The notes beneath the pieces were generated by a model. It worked only from the letters and a program-made list of their open reading frames with translations. It made no database searches and was not told where the DNA came from. A stretch of DNA of 64,000 nt from JARBAK01 sp034472185 (GTDB lineage: Bacteria; Pseudomonadota; Alphaproteobacteria; Rickettsiales; Midichloriaceae). Position 1 is the stretch's first letter, and each line of letters opens with the position of its first letter. The stretch lies in contig JARBAK010000001.1 in NCBI GenBank assembly GCA_034472185.1, positions 682,001-746,000 of the forward strand. Reading direction: 5' to 3'. The position numbers and the translations under genes are program-made. Below are positions 27,051 through 36,181 of the stretch, one piece after another.

Positions 27051-29057
27051 TTACATATGTGGGAGGCAAGCTTTCTCACTAAAATACACACGTTCTTGGT
27101 GTTCTCCCTTCTTGCCCAAATTGAAACTATTTACAGGCCTATAATAGCCCATAACTCTAGTCCATACGGTCGTTTCTCTCTTGCAAATCGGGCATACAGC
27201 GTGTTCTCCTGTTATGTAACCATGATTTAAGCAAATTGAAAATACTGGTGTAATAGTAATATACGGTAATCTATATTTTTCTAGGATTGTACGTATAAGT
27301 TTTTTACAAAGTGCAACGGACGTTATTTTTTCACTTACATATAAGTGTAAAACAGTTCCACCAGTATATTTGCATTGCAATTGATCCTGTAGCTCAAGTA
27401 CAGAGAAAGGATCCTCACTATAACCCACTGGTACATGGCTACTGTTTGTATAAAACATCTGTCCTTTTTGTGCATCTCCTGCTTGAATAATGCCTGGACA
27501 ATGTATTAAGTCTTCTTTAGCAAAACGATATGTAGCTCCCTCTGCAGGAGTACCCTCCAAGTTGTACATGTGGCCCGTTTCTTCTTGGAACTCCTTTAGT
27601 TTTTGACGCATATATTCCAGGATATCTGCGCACATCTCGCTGCCACGTTTGTCTGTGATATCGTAATCACCCTTTGTGAAATTCCTGACCATTTCGTTCA
27701 TACCATTGACTCCAATAGTACTAAAGTGGTTACGATAACGTTGCGGCAAATAACGCTGTGTATAGGGATATAGGCCCTGTTCGTACATTTTTTCTATAAA
27801 CTGTCGTTTTTTTTCTAAGGTTGATTTTGCTAATCTCATTAGTTTATCAAGCTCTTTGAGCAAGTTATGCACATCACCCTTAAAACGATATCCTAAGCGA
27901 GCCATATTGATCGTGACTACTCCTATAGATCCGGTCATCTCTGCTGAACCAAACAAACCATTTCCACGCTTTAGTAGTTCTCTAAGATCAAGCTGCAGCC
28001 TGCAGCACATACTTCTAACGGCATGTGGTTGATAAGCGTCTGGATTTAAAACCCTTTCTTTCTCGTCATTTAGTATATACTGGCTACCTATGAAATTTTG
28101 GAAATAAGAACTTCCTACTTTAGCTGTATTTTCGAATAAAGCATGTGCTACCTTGCTGTCCCAATCAAAATTCTCTAATATATTAACCGTTGGTATTGGA
28201 AAGGTAAATGGCTGTTGATTGCTGTCTCCTTCGGTCATTACCTCATAATATGCTACGCCTATCATCTCCATTTCGTGAGTGAATTGGGCATATGTCATTT
28301 CTTCTAAAGAATCTACTCCACGTTCTTTTGCTTTTAGCAGCAGCTCTGCATCATCTAGGCTCTTGAACAGATGAAGGGCATTTGCGGTAGGAATTTGGCT
28401 TGCAAGATCTGGAGGAGGTGTAATATCAAGCGTAATATTGGTAAAAGGAGTTTGCCCCCAGCGAGCGGGAACATTCAAATTATATATAAACTGTTTGATA
28501 GCCTTTTTAACGTTTTTAAAATCTAATTTATCTCTAAAAACATAAGGAGCAAGATATGTATCAAATGAACTAAATGCCTGTGCTCCCGCCCATTCTGACT
28601 GTAAAATTCCTAAAAAGTTTGCGATTTGTCCCAATGCTTCCCTGAAGTGGTGCGGTGGATTACTGGAAACTTTGCCGTGCACACCGTTGAATCCTTCATC
28701 AAGTAACGCTCTCAAGCTCCATCCTGCACAGTAACCTCCTAGACAATCAAGGTCATGGATATGCATATCACCAGCTCTATGCGCTTCTCCTTCTTTTTTA
28801 GAATAGACTTGATCCAACCAAAAATTGGCAATAACTTTTCCTGCTGTATTATTTATTAAGCCTGGAAGGCTGTAGTCAGCATTAGCATTAGCATTGATAC
28901 GCCAATCTGTTTTATATATATACTCCTCCGTTGCGTTTCTACAGCTTACTCCTGTGTCTCGTGCCATAAAATCGAGTACAAGTTGTTTAGGGGCACGACT
29001 CTCGTTTATCACATAGTCTCTTAATATTATTAGACTATTATCTTTCTTCATTTTCAT
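27051..29057 (-). CDS. nrdD: Anaerobic (class III) ribonucleoside-triphosphate reductase
   Basis: NrdD reduces ribonucleotides to deoxyribonucleotides using an oxygen-sensitive glycyl radical. The 668-residue protein resembles the Thermotoga-type enzymes: HIHDLDCLGGYCAGW (Cys 105 and 110), the active-site block MCCRLQLDLREL (Cys 351-352), MTGSIGVVTINMARLGY, the C-terminal zinc site with Cys 609, 622 and 625, and the glycyl radical site RVMGYYRP with Gly 637. The N-terminal ATP-cone regulatory domain of the E. coli enzyme is missing. The radical-activating partner NrdG is not in the window. Class III reductases are not typical of Rickettsiales, which rely on NrdAB. Pyruvate formate-lyase is excluded by the NrdD-specific motifs and zinc site. 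Confidence 0.93.
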   Translation of the reverse strand: MKMKKDNSLIILRDYVINESRAPKQLVLDFMARDTGVSCRNATEEYIYKTDWRINANANADYSLPGLINNTAGKVIANFWLDQVYSKKEGEAHRAGDMHIHDLDCLGGYCAGWSLRALLDEGFNGVHGKVSSNPPHHFREALGQIANFLGILQSEWAGAQAFSSFDTYLAPYVFRDKLDFKNVKKAIKQFIYNLNVPARWGQTPFTNITLDITPPPDLASQIPTANALHLFKSLDDAELLLKAKERGVDSLEEMTYAQFTHEMEMIGVAYYEVMTEGDSNQQPFTFPIPTVNILENFDWDSKVAHALFENTAKVGSSYFQNFIGSQYILNDEKERVLNPDAYQPHAVRSMCCRLQLDLRELLKRGNGLFGSAEMTGSIGVVTINMARLGYRFKGDVHNLLKELDKLMRLAKSTLEKKRQFIEKMYEQGLYPYTQRYLPQRYRNHFSTIGVNGMNEMVRNFTKGDYDITDKRGSEMCADILEYMRQKLKEFQEETGHMYNLEGTPAEGATYRFAKEDLIHCPGIIQAGDAQKGQMFYTNSSHVPVGYSEDPFSVLELQDQLQCKYTGGTVLHLYVSEKITSVALCKKLIRTILEKYRLPYITITPVFSICLNHGYITGEHAVCPICKRETTVWTRVMGYYRPVNSFNLGKKGEHQERVYFSEKACLPHM

Positions 29058-29184
29058 ACTTTTCCGGAAACAGAACTACTGATAAGATCTACAAGCCCAT
29101 GCTGTGATGGGACGGTATTATACTATCTGAAGGGAACGAAATCAAGCTTAGTAAATAGTTTAAATAATACCCAAAGTTGTGATA

Positions 29185-29463
29185 TTAAGGCTGTAACTTC
29201 TCAGTTCCTAGTATTTGCCCGTTTTTTTGTACTATAAGCTCAATTTTTAATTGAGCTTGCTCTAATTTTTGCTGGCAATATGTTTGTAATTGACATGCTA
29301 TGTCATAATAGGTAATTGCTGATTCTAGGTCTATCTTTTCTGCTTCTAAAAGAGAAACAATATGTTCAAGTTTTGATAATGCTGTCTCTAGCGAATCACC
29401 CTCTATAACTTCGTATAAAGCTTTATTTGCTGTAGTTTGGTTGTTGGGTGTATCTGTTGACAT
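29185..29463 (-). CDS. xseB: Exodeoxyribonuclease VII small subunit
   Basis: XseB is the small helical subunit that wraps around XseA in the nuclease that degrades single-stranded DNA. The 92-residue product has the signature LETALSKLEHIVSLLEAEKI followed by DLESAITYY and the CQQKLEQAQLKIELIV coiled segment. Length fits. It is 14 bases downstream of the phosphohexomutase gene. XseA is not in the window. Confidence 0.9.
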   Translation of the reverse strand: MSTDTPNNQTTANKALYEVIEGDSLETALSKLEHIVSLLEAEKIDLESAITYYDIACQLQTYCQQKLEQAQLKIELIVQKNGQILGTEKLQP

Positions 29464-29477
29464 ATCAATACCTGTTT

Positions 29478-30929
29478 TTAGTAATTTGCTATAAGATTGA
29501 CAAAGAGATCTTGTAATAGAATGTACTTTATGTTTTCATTTTGCAGATTAACAAGTGCGATTTGCTGGAGAAGCATCAACTTTAACTTCTTAAAATTTAC
29601 TAGTGTGTAAGCTTCTACTCTCGCCATTAAACACTCTTCAGTACCGGAGGAGCGCAACATCCACCATTCAGAAGAACCACGGATGGGATAACATCTTATG
29701 CCGTCAAGATCAAGGAACGGAACGCCCGTATATCTTAAATTAGCTCTAATGCTGCCTATAACATGTTTTTGTATAGATGATTTACAATTAACTTTGACCA
29801 AAGGTGTAAGATAGGTTTTTTTAAAAGAGTTTAAGGTGGCCTCTAGGCTAGCACTATTCTGTATATAGATTGCAAGCAACTTGCATGCTGCCATGATCGC
29901 ATCGTCAAATCCATAATGCTCATAATATTGAGAGGAAAAAAAGATATGATTACTATATTCCCCTGCTAATAAAGCATTTTTTTCGGCCATTTCTAACTTG
30001 ATTCGAGAATGCCCAGAACCACAGAGTATAGTTCTTCCTCCGTGATTCTGTAATTTTTCGATGATTGCTTGGCTGCTTTTTATATCCAATAAAATCAATG
30101 CTTCTTTCTGGTGTTTTAATAGATCTAATCCGAATATCAAGAGAAGGTCATCACCCCGAAGAGTTTTTCCACTTGGTAGCACGACGAGCAACCTATCGGC
30201 ATCTGCATCAAAAGCGAAACCTAAATCACAGTGATATTTATGTACTGTTTGTTTTAATTCTTTTAAATTTTTTTCCTCATCATAATTTTTACTAAATTTA
30301 GTAGCGTTATAATTAAGTATTATACTTTCAATGCCAACCGTATTAAGAGTTTGTACTAAAAGTGGGGCTATGGAACACGCTGTGCCGTTATTCAGGTCCC
30401 ATACTACTCTAGTAATGCATTTTTTCTTTGGTATATTTTCGAGTGTTATGGAAAATATTTTTTGTATATACGCTTCGATTATACAATTTTTTTGCGTACT
30501 ATGACTGGTCTGGTTATATGGTATTTGTTTTGCAGTAAGGCAAATGGATTTAAGTAAACTGCCACATACTGCTCTTTTTCTAAAAGAAAGTTTGAATCCT
30601 ACGCACGCTTCATCGTTGTGAGATCCTGTGACAGCAATACATGCGAGTGCTTTTTCAATATGATGCTCAGCGAAATAAACAACTGGTGTAGGCACTATGC
30701 CTAGCTCTACAACATTTAAGCCACAAGCCAAGATTCCCTTCACAAAGGCATCTTTAACCGATTGTGAAGCTGGTCTTGCGTCCCAACCTATAACGCATGA
30801 TTGTAGGTTGGCTATTTCAAGGTTGCGCTCCTCTATAAGGGCGAAATTTGCGAATCTACACCCTAAATCGTATGCTATATCTTTATCTAGGGTCTGGTGA
30901 TTATATCTGATATCGTATTTAGATAGCAT
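29478..30929 (-). CDS. Phosphomannomutase/phosphoglucomutase family protein
   Basis: An alpha-D-phosphohexomutase of 483 residues. The phosphoserine loop is VTGSHND (usual TASHNP), the metal loop is FDADADR (usual DGDxDR, here Ala for Gly), the sugar loop GEYSNHIFF resembles the GExSGH of AlgC-type bifunctional mannose/glucose enzymes, and the phosphate-binding loop RSSGTEE is in the C-terminal domain. All four domains are present. It would interconvert hexose 1- and 6-phosphates for surface sugars or glycan precursors. The loop variations are mild, and an inactive role is not indicated. The ankyrin protein gene ends 23 bases downstream in the same direction. Confidence 0.85.
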   Translation of the reverse strand: MLSKYDIRYNHQTLDKDIAYDLGCRFANFALIEERNLEIANLQSCVIGWDARPASQSVKDAFVKGILACGLNVVELGIVPTPVVYFAEHHIEKALACIAVTGSHNDEACVGFKLSFRKRAVCGSLLKSICLTAKQIPYNQTSHSTQKNCIIEAYIQKIFSITLENIPKKKCITRVVWDLNNGTACSIAPLLVQTLNTVGIESIILNYNATKFSKNYDEEKNLKELKQTVHKYHCDLGFAFDADADRLLVVLPSGKTLRGDDLLLIFGLDLLKHQKEALILLDIKSSQAIIEKLQNHGGRTILCGSGHSRIKLEMAEKNALLAGEYSNHIFFSSQYYEHYGFDDAIMAACKLLAIYIQNSASLEATLNSFKKTYLTPLVKVNCKSSIQKHVIGSIRANLRYTGVPFLDLDGIRCYPIRGSSEWWMLRSSGTEECLMARVEAYTLVNFKKLKLMLLQQIALVNLQNENIKYILLQDLFVNLIANY

Positions 30930-30951
30930 TCTATAATTCTAGCTGCGAAGT

Positions 30952-32793
30952 TTAATTAGTAGTTTTATTTGAACATTTAGAGTGCATTTTATTTTTCGTA
31001 TCCGCTAGATCGTGCTCGATCAAGAATATTTTGTCTTCATATGGTAAATATTCAATATCTAGATCTCCAGTCATAATACCGGCATATACCAATTCTCTAC
31101 GATATCTGACTGTCTGTATAATATTCGCTATATCCTGATATTCCGCTCTTTGTGCTAATTCTAAGGCTTTTTTATCTTCAGCACCGTTTTTTAGTAAAAA
31201 AGATATCATCGCCAAATCGTGCCTTTTTACCGCAATAATTAGGGGAGTGTCACCAAATTCATCTAACTGATTAATATTTGCACAATTGGCTAAAGCATAC
31301 TGTACCGCTGCAATTGAACCAACTCGAGTAAAGTCTGTAATTGCCTGGTCCATATTTTTATATACTTTAACGAGCTCTAATATTAGTCCTGTTTCATTAC
31401 TAGGTAAGTAATCGAGCACATTTTTACCATACCTATCTATTTTCCTGGTATTACCGCCTCCTGCTATTAGTTCTCGTAATATATCGTAATTAGTATGTAT
31501 TGCTGCAATATGTAAAGCAGTTCTTCCATCAAAATTTTCGATATTTAGGTTTGCACCTTTGACTATAAGATACTGTATAATTGATAGCTTTTTATTCTTT
31601 GCTGCATACATAAGAGGTGTGAAACCATCATCAGACTTTCTAGCATTTATGTTTGCACCGTTCTCTAATAGCGCTTGCACATTTCCGATATCATCTTTTT
31701 CTCCCCCTATTGCTGCAAAAAGAAGAGAGGAGTATTCTGATCTATAAAAGGGCTTAGGTAGATGCTGATTGTTTATGCTATATGGTTGTTTGGTTATATG
31801 TGGACTAGGTGTATGAGAGTCATAATCATATGGCTTCCTTGTTACAATGTGTCCAAGTTCTATAGTCCTTATTTCATTTTTATCTGGGAGCGCAAATTCC
31901 TTTTCATGAGATGGTGGTTCGTTATTTAGCTTTTTAGTATGTTCCTCAGTTTCTTTTTTGACCTTTAGGGGCGGTATTTTAATTGTAGTATCAGATGTAT
32001 TCGCAGAGTCTAATTTCTTGATTGGTGCGGACGGTAACGATATTTGAGGTACGATTGGTGCTATAGATTGTGCGTGTTTTACATGCGGGATTTGTTTAGT
32101 ATTTTTACTATCATTATCCACGACTTTGCCGATGTTATTGACTTGAGCAATTCTTGATACTTCGTTATATGGGATTAATATTTCACCTGCTGGCTTTTCA
32201 GTTTGATCGGCCTTAGTATGACTTGGAGGAAATAAAATTGATTGGTGAAAATTATTACTGTCATGTGCTTGCGTGATATGATCAGTCTGATTTTGCTGTT
32301 GACTATCTAGCTTTATATGCGCTGCTGATATTTTGTCACTCTGTAGTACTACAGAAGGTTCTCCAGATTGAGATAATTCATGTACACTAGTTGTTTCTTC
32401 TATACTATTGCTATGTTCAATATTTGTTGGTTTTGGTGGTGTTTGCTCTGATGGTTTTAATTCGGGCTTTAACAGTAATGCAAAAGCAGATTGTTGAGAT
32501 TGTTGAAGCTGTGGTGGAGAAGGTAGTGCTACTTCTTCTGGTATAGAATGAGGAGCGGCGGTAGATTGATTAGGGGGAGTAGTAATAAGCGTATCAGCAA
32601 AACACCACTGCATTCCTAGGACAAAAAACAACCCTAATACTACTAACTTGTTTAAGTGTGCTAAACGGACACTTGACAAAACAGATATGACCCTCCAATT
32701 AATCCATCTTTCATGCGCACTTATCATGCTAAGTAACTTCCTTATATGCTGCATATGCACCATTTCAGAAATATCCATTATTGCTGTTTTCAT
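30952..32793 (-). CDS. Membrane-anchored or secreted ankyrin-repeat protein
   Basis: A 613-residue protein with three regions. Residues about 49-65 form a hydrophobic segment (NKLVVLGLFFVLGMQWCF) that could be a signal peptide or anchor; the true start may be a later Met (residue 14 or 23). Residues about 70-345 are a low-complexity Pro/Ser/Gln/Thr/Lys linker. Residues about 355-570 carry about five ankyrin repeats (DGFTPLMYAAKNKKLSIIQYL, DGRTALHIAAIHTN, GDTPLIIAVKRHD). Ankyrin proteins are common type IV effectors and envelope proteins in this order; here the signal suggests the repeats face the periplasm or outside. Confidence 0.82.
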   Translation of the reverse strand: MKTAIMDISEMVHMQHIRKLLSMISAHERWINWRVISVLSSVRLAHLNKLVVLGLFFVLGMQWCFADTLITTPPNQSTAAPHSIPEEVALPSPPQLQQSQQSAFALLLKPELKPSEQTPPKPTNIEHSNSIEETTSVHELSQSGEPSVVLQSDKISAAHIKLDSQQQNQTDHITQAHDSNNFHQSILFPPSHTKADQTEKPAGEILIPYNEVSRIAQVNNIGKVVDNDSKNTKQIPHVKHAQSIAPIVPQISLPSAPIKKLDSANTSDTTIKIPPLKVKKETEEHTKKLNNEPPSHEKEFALPDKNEIRTIELGHIVTRKPYDYDSHTPSPHITKQPYSINNQHLPKPFYRSEYSSLLFAAIGGEKDDIGNVQALLENGANINARKSDDGFTPLMYAAKNKKLSIIQYLIVKGANLNIENFDGRTALHIAAIHTNYDILRELIAGGGNTRKIDRYGKNVLDYLPSNETGLILELVKVYKNMDQAITDFTRVGSIAAVQYALANCANINQLDEFGDTPLIIAVKRHDLAMISFLLKNGAEDKKALELAQRAEYQDIANIIQTVRYRRELVYAGIMTGDLDIEYLPYEDKIFLIEHDLADTKNKMHSKCSNKTTN

Positions 32794-32862
32794 CCCTCAT
32801 ACTCTTTTACTCTATAACACATTTATAATTTGTCTTCTGAAGAAAACAAAGGTGCTTTCATA

Positions 32863-33393
32863 TTAACCTTTTTTATCATCATCATTTAGTTTTGCTGAGG
32901 TTTTGTGTGTATGCCATTGCTCTGTGCCAAGATGGTAACATCTATTGATAGCGGTTAATAACATACTCATGAAATGCATATTTTGGTGATTAAATGCAGC
33001 CAAACCATTTTTCCACCACACTGTGGGCGTTATGCTTACATTGTTTCGCATAGCATCTAGCAGATTTTGCACATATATATCATTTTTACTTAAAAAGTCT
33101 ATAGAGAGGGTTAGATATTCTGAAAGAACTTTACCGAAATGATGATTATGAGCTTTAATTATTTGTTTTAATAGACTTAAGGGTAGTAAGTCGTGACCTT
33201 TATTTTGTAGTTCTAAGACAATTTGTATCAGTATTGCTTTTGTGATATCATGCCCGCTCTTGGCATCAGTTACTATGATGTTGTGGTTAGTTTTTATTAA
33301 ATTTGCTAAATCTTCTAAGGTGATATAGCTACCACTTGCGGTATTATAGAGGCGTCGATTTGGATATTTTTTGATTTTGATAATTTTATTCAT
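32863..33393 (-). CDS. phaR: PhaR-type polyhydroxyalkanoate synthesis repressor
   Basis: A 176-residue protein with the PhaR N-terminal DNA-binding block (IKIKKYPNRRLYNTASGSYI, TLEDLANLIK, DAKSGHDITKAIL) followed by the less conserved accumulation-regulator region. In polyester-storing bacteria PhaR senses the polymer and represses phasin and synthase genes. No phaA, phaB, phaC or phasin gene is in the window. Rickettsiales often keep phaR without obvious storage genes, so its present target may be carbon flux rather than polyester. It is immediately upstream of the ankyrin gene on the same strand (69-base gap). Confidence 0.9.
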   Translation of the reverse strand: MNKIIKIKKYPNRRLYNTASGSYITLEDLANLIKTNHNIIVTDAKSGHDITKAILIQIVLELQNKGHDLLPLSLLKQIIKAHNHHFGKVLSEYLTLSIDFLSKNDIYVQNLLDAMRNNVSITPTVWWKNGLAAFNHQNMHFMSMLLTAINRCYHLGTEQWHTHKTSAKLNDDDKKG

Positions 33394-33478
33394 TTGATGG
33401 CAAAGAGCTTACTACCTATAAGGTTACAATAATAAAAACTCACTATCAATCTACATCCCCATTACACATTCACTGCAC

Positions 33479-34354
33479 ATGTCAACCATAGCGGCTTTAG
33501 TAAAGAAAGCAAAATTATATTTGAGAGATTGTGGCGTTGCGTCGTATGTTTTGGATAGTGAATTGCTTGTACTAAGGGCTTTAAGAAAAGAGGATAGGGC
33601 GTTTTTGTTTCTGAATGCGGAAGCTCAATGTAGTTTTCAAGAGGTAGAAGAATTACAACTTATGTTAGAGCAGAGGGCTAGTGGCATGCCAGTTTCACGT
33701 ATTTTAGGATATAAAAATTTTTGGAAAGAAACGTTTCATATAGAGCAATATGCATTCAGTCCTAGGCCCGAGACTGAGATTATAGTTGAGTCCTGTTTAA
33801 AATACATAAATCGTGATCAAAGCTATCCCAATAGCAAAGAAGACAAAATTAATCTGCTTGATTTGGGTACTGGTAGTGGATGTATTTTACTTTCATTGCT
33901 TTTAGAGCACTCCGGAGCATATGGAATAGGTATTGATATTGATGAAAGAGCGCTAATTGTGGCAAGAAAAAATGCAAACTGTCTCGAGCTATCGCATAGG
34001 GTACATTTTATGGTGAGTGATTGGTTTACATCGTTACCACAAATGTGCTTTGACATCATAGTTTGCAATCCTCCATATATCTCTCTAGACGATTTAGAAT
34101 CTCTTCCTCTTGAAGTTAAAGACCACGACCCTAAAATTGCCTTAACAGACTTTGCTGATGGTTTAACCTATTACAGATGTATTGCGGAGAGGTTGCCATT
34201 TTTTTTAAAGAATACAGGTATTGCTGTTTTCGAGATAGGTATAGGACAATCAGTTGATGTGACAAATATTTTAGAGACTAACGGAGTAAACGTCATTGCG
34301 GTCGAGAAAGATCTCGCGGGTATAGATAGAGTGATTATAGCAACTAAAGTATAG
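33479..34354 (+). CDS. prmC: Peptide chain release factor N5-glutamine methyltransferase PrmC
   Basis: PrmC methylates the GGQ glutamine of release factors. The 291-residue protein has an N-terminal helical domain, the RILGYKNFW block, the SAM loop LLDLGTGSGCI, and the catalytic NPPYIS motif with its hydrogen-bonding Asn-Pro-Pro-Tyr. Length is typical. It is divergent from phaR (85-base gap). The target release factor genes are not in the window. Confidence 0.95.
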   Translation: MSTIAALVKKAKLYLRDCGVASYVLDSELLVLRALRKEDRAFLFLNAEAQCSFQEVEELQLMLEQRASGMPVSRILGYKNFWKETFHIEQYAFSPRPETEIIVESCLKYINRDQSYPNSKEDKINLLDLGTGSGCILLSLLLEHSGAYGIGIDIDERALIVARKNANCLELSHRVHFMVSDWFTSLPQMCFDIIVCNPPYISLDDLESLPLEVKDHDPKIALTDFADGLTYYRCIAERLPFFLKNTGIAVFEIGIGQSVDVTNILETNGVNVIAVEKDLAGIDRVIIATKV

Positions 34355-34438
34355 CAACGAAACTCTCTCTGCTACCAAACAACGCCCATGATACTTCTTT
34401 CACTTCTGTATATAGATTACCACAGGGAACACCACTCT

Positions 34439-34690
34439 TTAAATAGCAGCTCTCTTTTTTAAAAGCCTCTCAACGACTGTTGTTGGTTTTGCTCCAACTG
34501 AGATCCAGAAGTCTAATTTTTCCTTATCTATCGTAAAATAAAATGGCGAGTTCTTGGGAAGTAGTGGGTTATAATTACCTAGCTTATCACAAAACTTACC
34601 ATCCCTCGGAGCGCGCGCATCTGCAGCTACTACAAAATAGCTTGGTAAATTCTTCCTACCGCCTCGAGCTAATCTAATTCTCACAGCCAT
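34439..34690 (-). CDS. rpsP: 30S ribosomal protein S16
   Basis: S16 is a small-subunit assembly protein. The 83-residue product has the family start MAVRIRLARGGRKNLPSYF, VVADARAPRDGKF and the LGNYNPL block, ending in the basic tail of the small form. Length is normal (78-90). It usually heads an operon with rimM and trmD; neither follows here, where prmC is convergent and a 23S methyltransferase gene lies upstream. Confidence 0.96.
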   Translation of the reverse strand: MAVRIRLARGGRKNLPSYFVVAADARAPRDGKFCDKLGNYNPLLPKNSPFYFTIDKEKLDFWISVGAKPTTVVERLLKKRAAI

Positions 34691-34813
34691 AACTCTGTTG
34701 CCCCACAGACCATATATTTAATAACCACACAGACTCTTTTGCTATGCGCACCTCAAGAGCCCGCGACTCTACAGGGAGCGCTTTTCTTTGTCAAGTCATT
34801 TGGAGAAATGCAA

Positions 34814-35644
34814 CTATGAATTGTATAGAGCATATAAGGCCACAGCAGCAGATGATGATACGTTTAAGCTTGGCATGCTATCCTCTTCCTCCAATTGATG
34901 CATTGGGATCTTTAATAAAATATGGCAGTTTTGTTCAACTAGCCTTCTGATTCCAGTTTCTTCTGCTCCTAAAACTAATGCAATTTTCTCGTATTGATGT
35001 AGTGGTAGCGTTCCAACAACGCCTTTGCTGGGCATATTTAATGTTAGTTGCCCGTTTAAAGAAAGACCTATTACCCAGTATTCATGTTTTTTTAAGAAAT
35101 TGATTACGGTGACAAGATTAGTAGCGGTGACAATTGGTACCATTTCTAAAGCTCCACAAGCAGCTCTTGCTATTTTACCATTTTCTTTTGGAGCATTATC
35201 TTTTGTTTTTACAATAAACTTAACACCGAAGGCGGCAGACGATCTAATAATAGCTCCTATATTATGGGAGTCAGTGATGTGATCCATTATTACTATCAAA
35301 TCGAATTGTTTCTGCACTCCCGAGGAATTGGTTAATTTGATAGGTGTAGTTGCTACTAAATCACTTAAATTAGATTCAGGAAGGATTGATACACATAATG
35401 CAATACCTTGATGCTGCATTTTTGTATCGCAGTTCTTGTGTTCTTTAAATAAATGAGCAAATTGCTGTCTGCTTTCGACTATAGTATATGGAAAAGGTAA
35501 TTTATTGATATCAATACCTGCTTTTTTCAGAGCGATCATACTATTAGTAGTTCCTAAGAGTTTATGGCATTGACGCTTCGGGTTCTTAAGGGCGTGAAGT
35601 ATGCTATGATGGCTATACATCCAATAATTATCGGTGTTATGCAT
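34814..35644 (-). CDS. rlmB: 23S rRNA (guanosine-2'-O-)-methyltransferase RlmB (TrmH/SpoU family)
   Basis: A SPOUT methyltransferase of 276 residues that should methylate the ribose of G2251 in 23S rRNA. The N-terminal L30e-like substrate-binding domain (about residues 10-100, starting WMYSHHSILHALKNPKR) is followed by the catalytic knot domain with DHITDSHNIGAIIRSSAAFG, LVLGAEETGIRRLVE and SLNVSSSAAVALY, the three SpoU motifs. The first motif has Asp-His-Ile-Thr-Asp instead of the usual Asp-x-Val-x-Asp-Pro; it is otherwise standard. Specificity within the family (rRNA or tRNA) cannot be fixed by sequence alone, but the N-terminal domain fits RlmB. Confidence 0.87.
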   Translation of the reverse strand: MHNTDNYWMYSHHSILHALKNPKRQCHKLLGTTNSMIALKKAGIDINKLPFPYTIVESRQQFAHLFKEHKNCDTKMQHQGIALCVSILPESNLSDLVATTPIKLTNSSGVQKQFDLIVIMDHITDSHNIGAIIRSSAAFGVKFIVKTKDNAPKENGKIARAACGALEMVPIVTATNLVTVINFLKKHEYWVIGLSLNGQLTLNMPSKGVVGTLPLHQYEKIALVLGAEETGIRRLVEQNCHILLKIPMHQLEEEDSMPSLNVSSSAAVALYALYNS

Positions 35645-35825
35645 GTTAACTTGTATTATAAGTGCATGATTTTGGTGTTTATGATACGTAACGTTTCTTT
35701 TATTGGCAAGAAAAGAGGAATATTTATAAGCAACGACTGTGCGATTGTTCGTATATAATCAATACGCAACGTATTTGTGTTGTGCAAATAAGTATTCAAT
35801 TGTATTTAATTTAACACAAATTTGG

Positions 35826-35854
35826 TTGATTCTTATTCATGTTTAGTGTTTACT
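35826..35854 (+). promoter_or_regulatory. Possible promoter of the tRNA pair
   Basis: TTGATT (35826-35831) and TTTACT (35849-35854) are 17 bases apart and would start transcription a few bases before tRNA-Val at 35868. Each box has four of six consensus bases. An upstream alternative is TTGTGC (35780-35785) with TATTTA (35803-35808), also 17 bases apart. Confidence 0.3.
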
Positions 35855-35867
35855 GCCACGGGCGGAC

Positions 35868-35943
35868 GGGCGATTAGCTCAGTTGGTAGAGCATCTCGTT
35901 TACACCGAGAGGGTCGGCAGTTCGAGTCTGTCATCGCCCACCA
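35868..35943 (+). tRNA. tRNA-Val (anticodon TAC)
   Basis: A full cloverleaf: acceptor GGGCGAT pairs with ATCGCCC, the D arm TTAGCTCAGTTGG-like, the anticodon stem TCTCG/CGAGA encloses TTTACAC with anticodon TAC, and the T arm GTTCGAGTC. Discriminator A with encoded CCA (35941-35943). Confidence 0.97.
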
Positions 35944-36015
35944 TTAAGTATGTGGTGGGTGAGCGTGTGTAAATCTTTTTTGAGAGACGGGTCTGTCAGC
36001 GCGGCCCTGTATTTA

Positions 36016-36092
36016 GGGGGTGTAGCTCAGTTGGTTAGAGCGCCAGCTTGTCACGCTGGAGGTCGCAAGTTCGAGCCTTGTCATCCTCGCCA
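36016..36092 (+). tRNA. tRNA-Asp (anticodon GTC)
   Basis: Acceptor GGGGGTG pairs with CATCCTC using two G-U wobbles, the anticodon stem CCAGC/GCTGG encloses TTGTCAC with anticodon GTC, and the T arm holds GTTCGAGCC. The discriminator G and encoded CCA (36090-36092) fit tRNA-Asp. It lies 72 bases after tRNA-Val and 89 before frr. Confidence 0.96.
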
Positions 36093-36181
36093 TCTTTGTC
36101 TAAGTATAGAGGGCTTTTATATTGGATTTGAATAGATATCAATTTGATATAAAGGCGATATATAGTATAGGTGTGTTTGGT

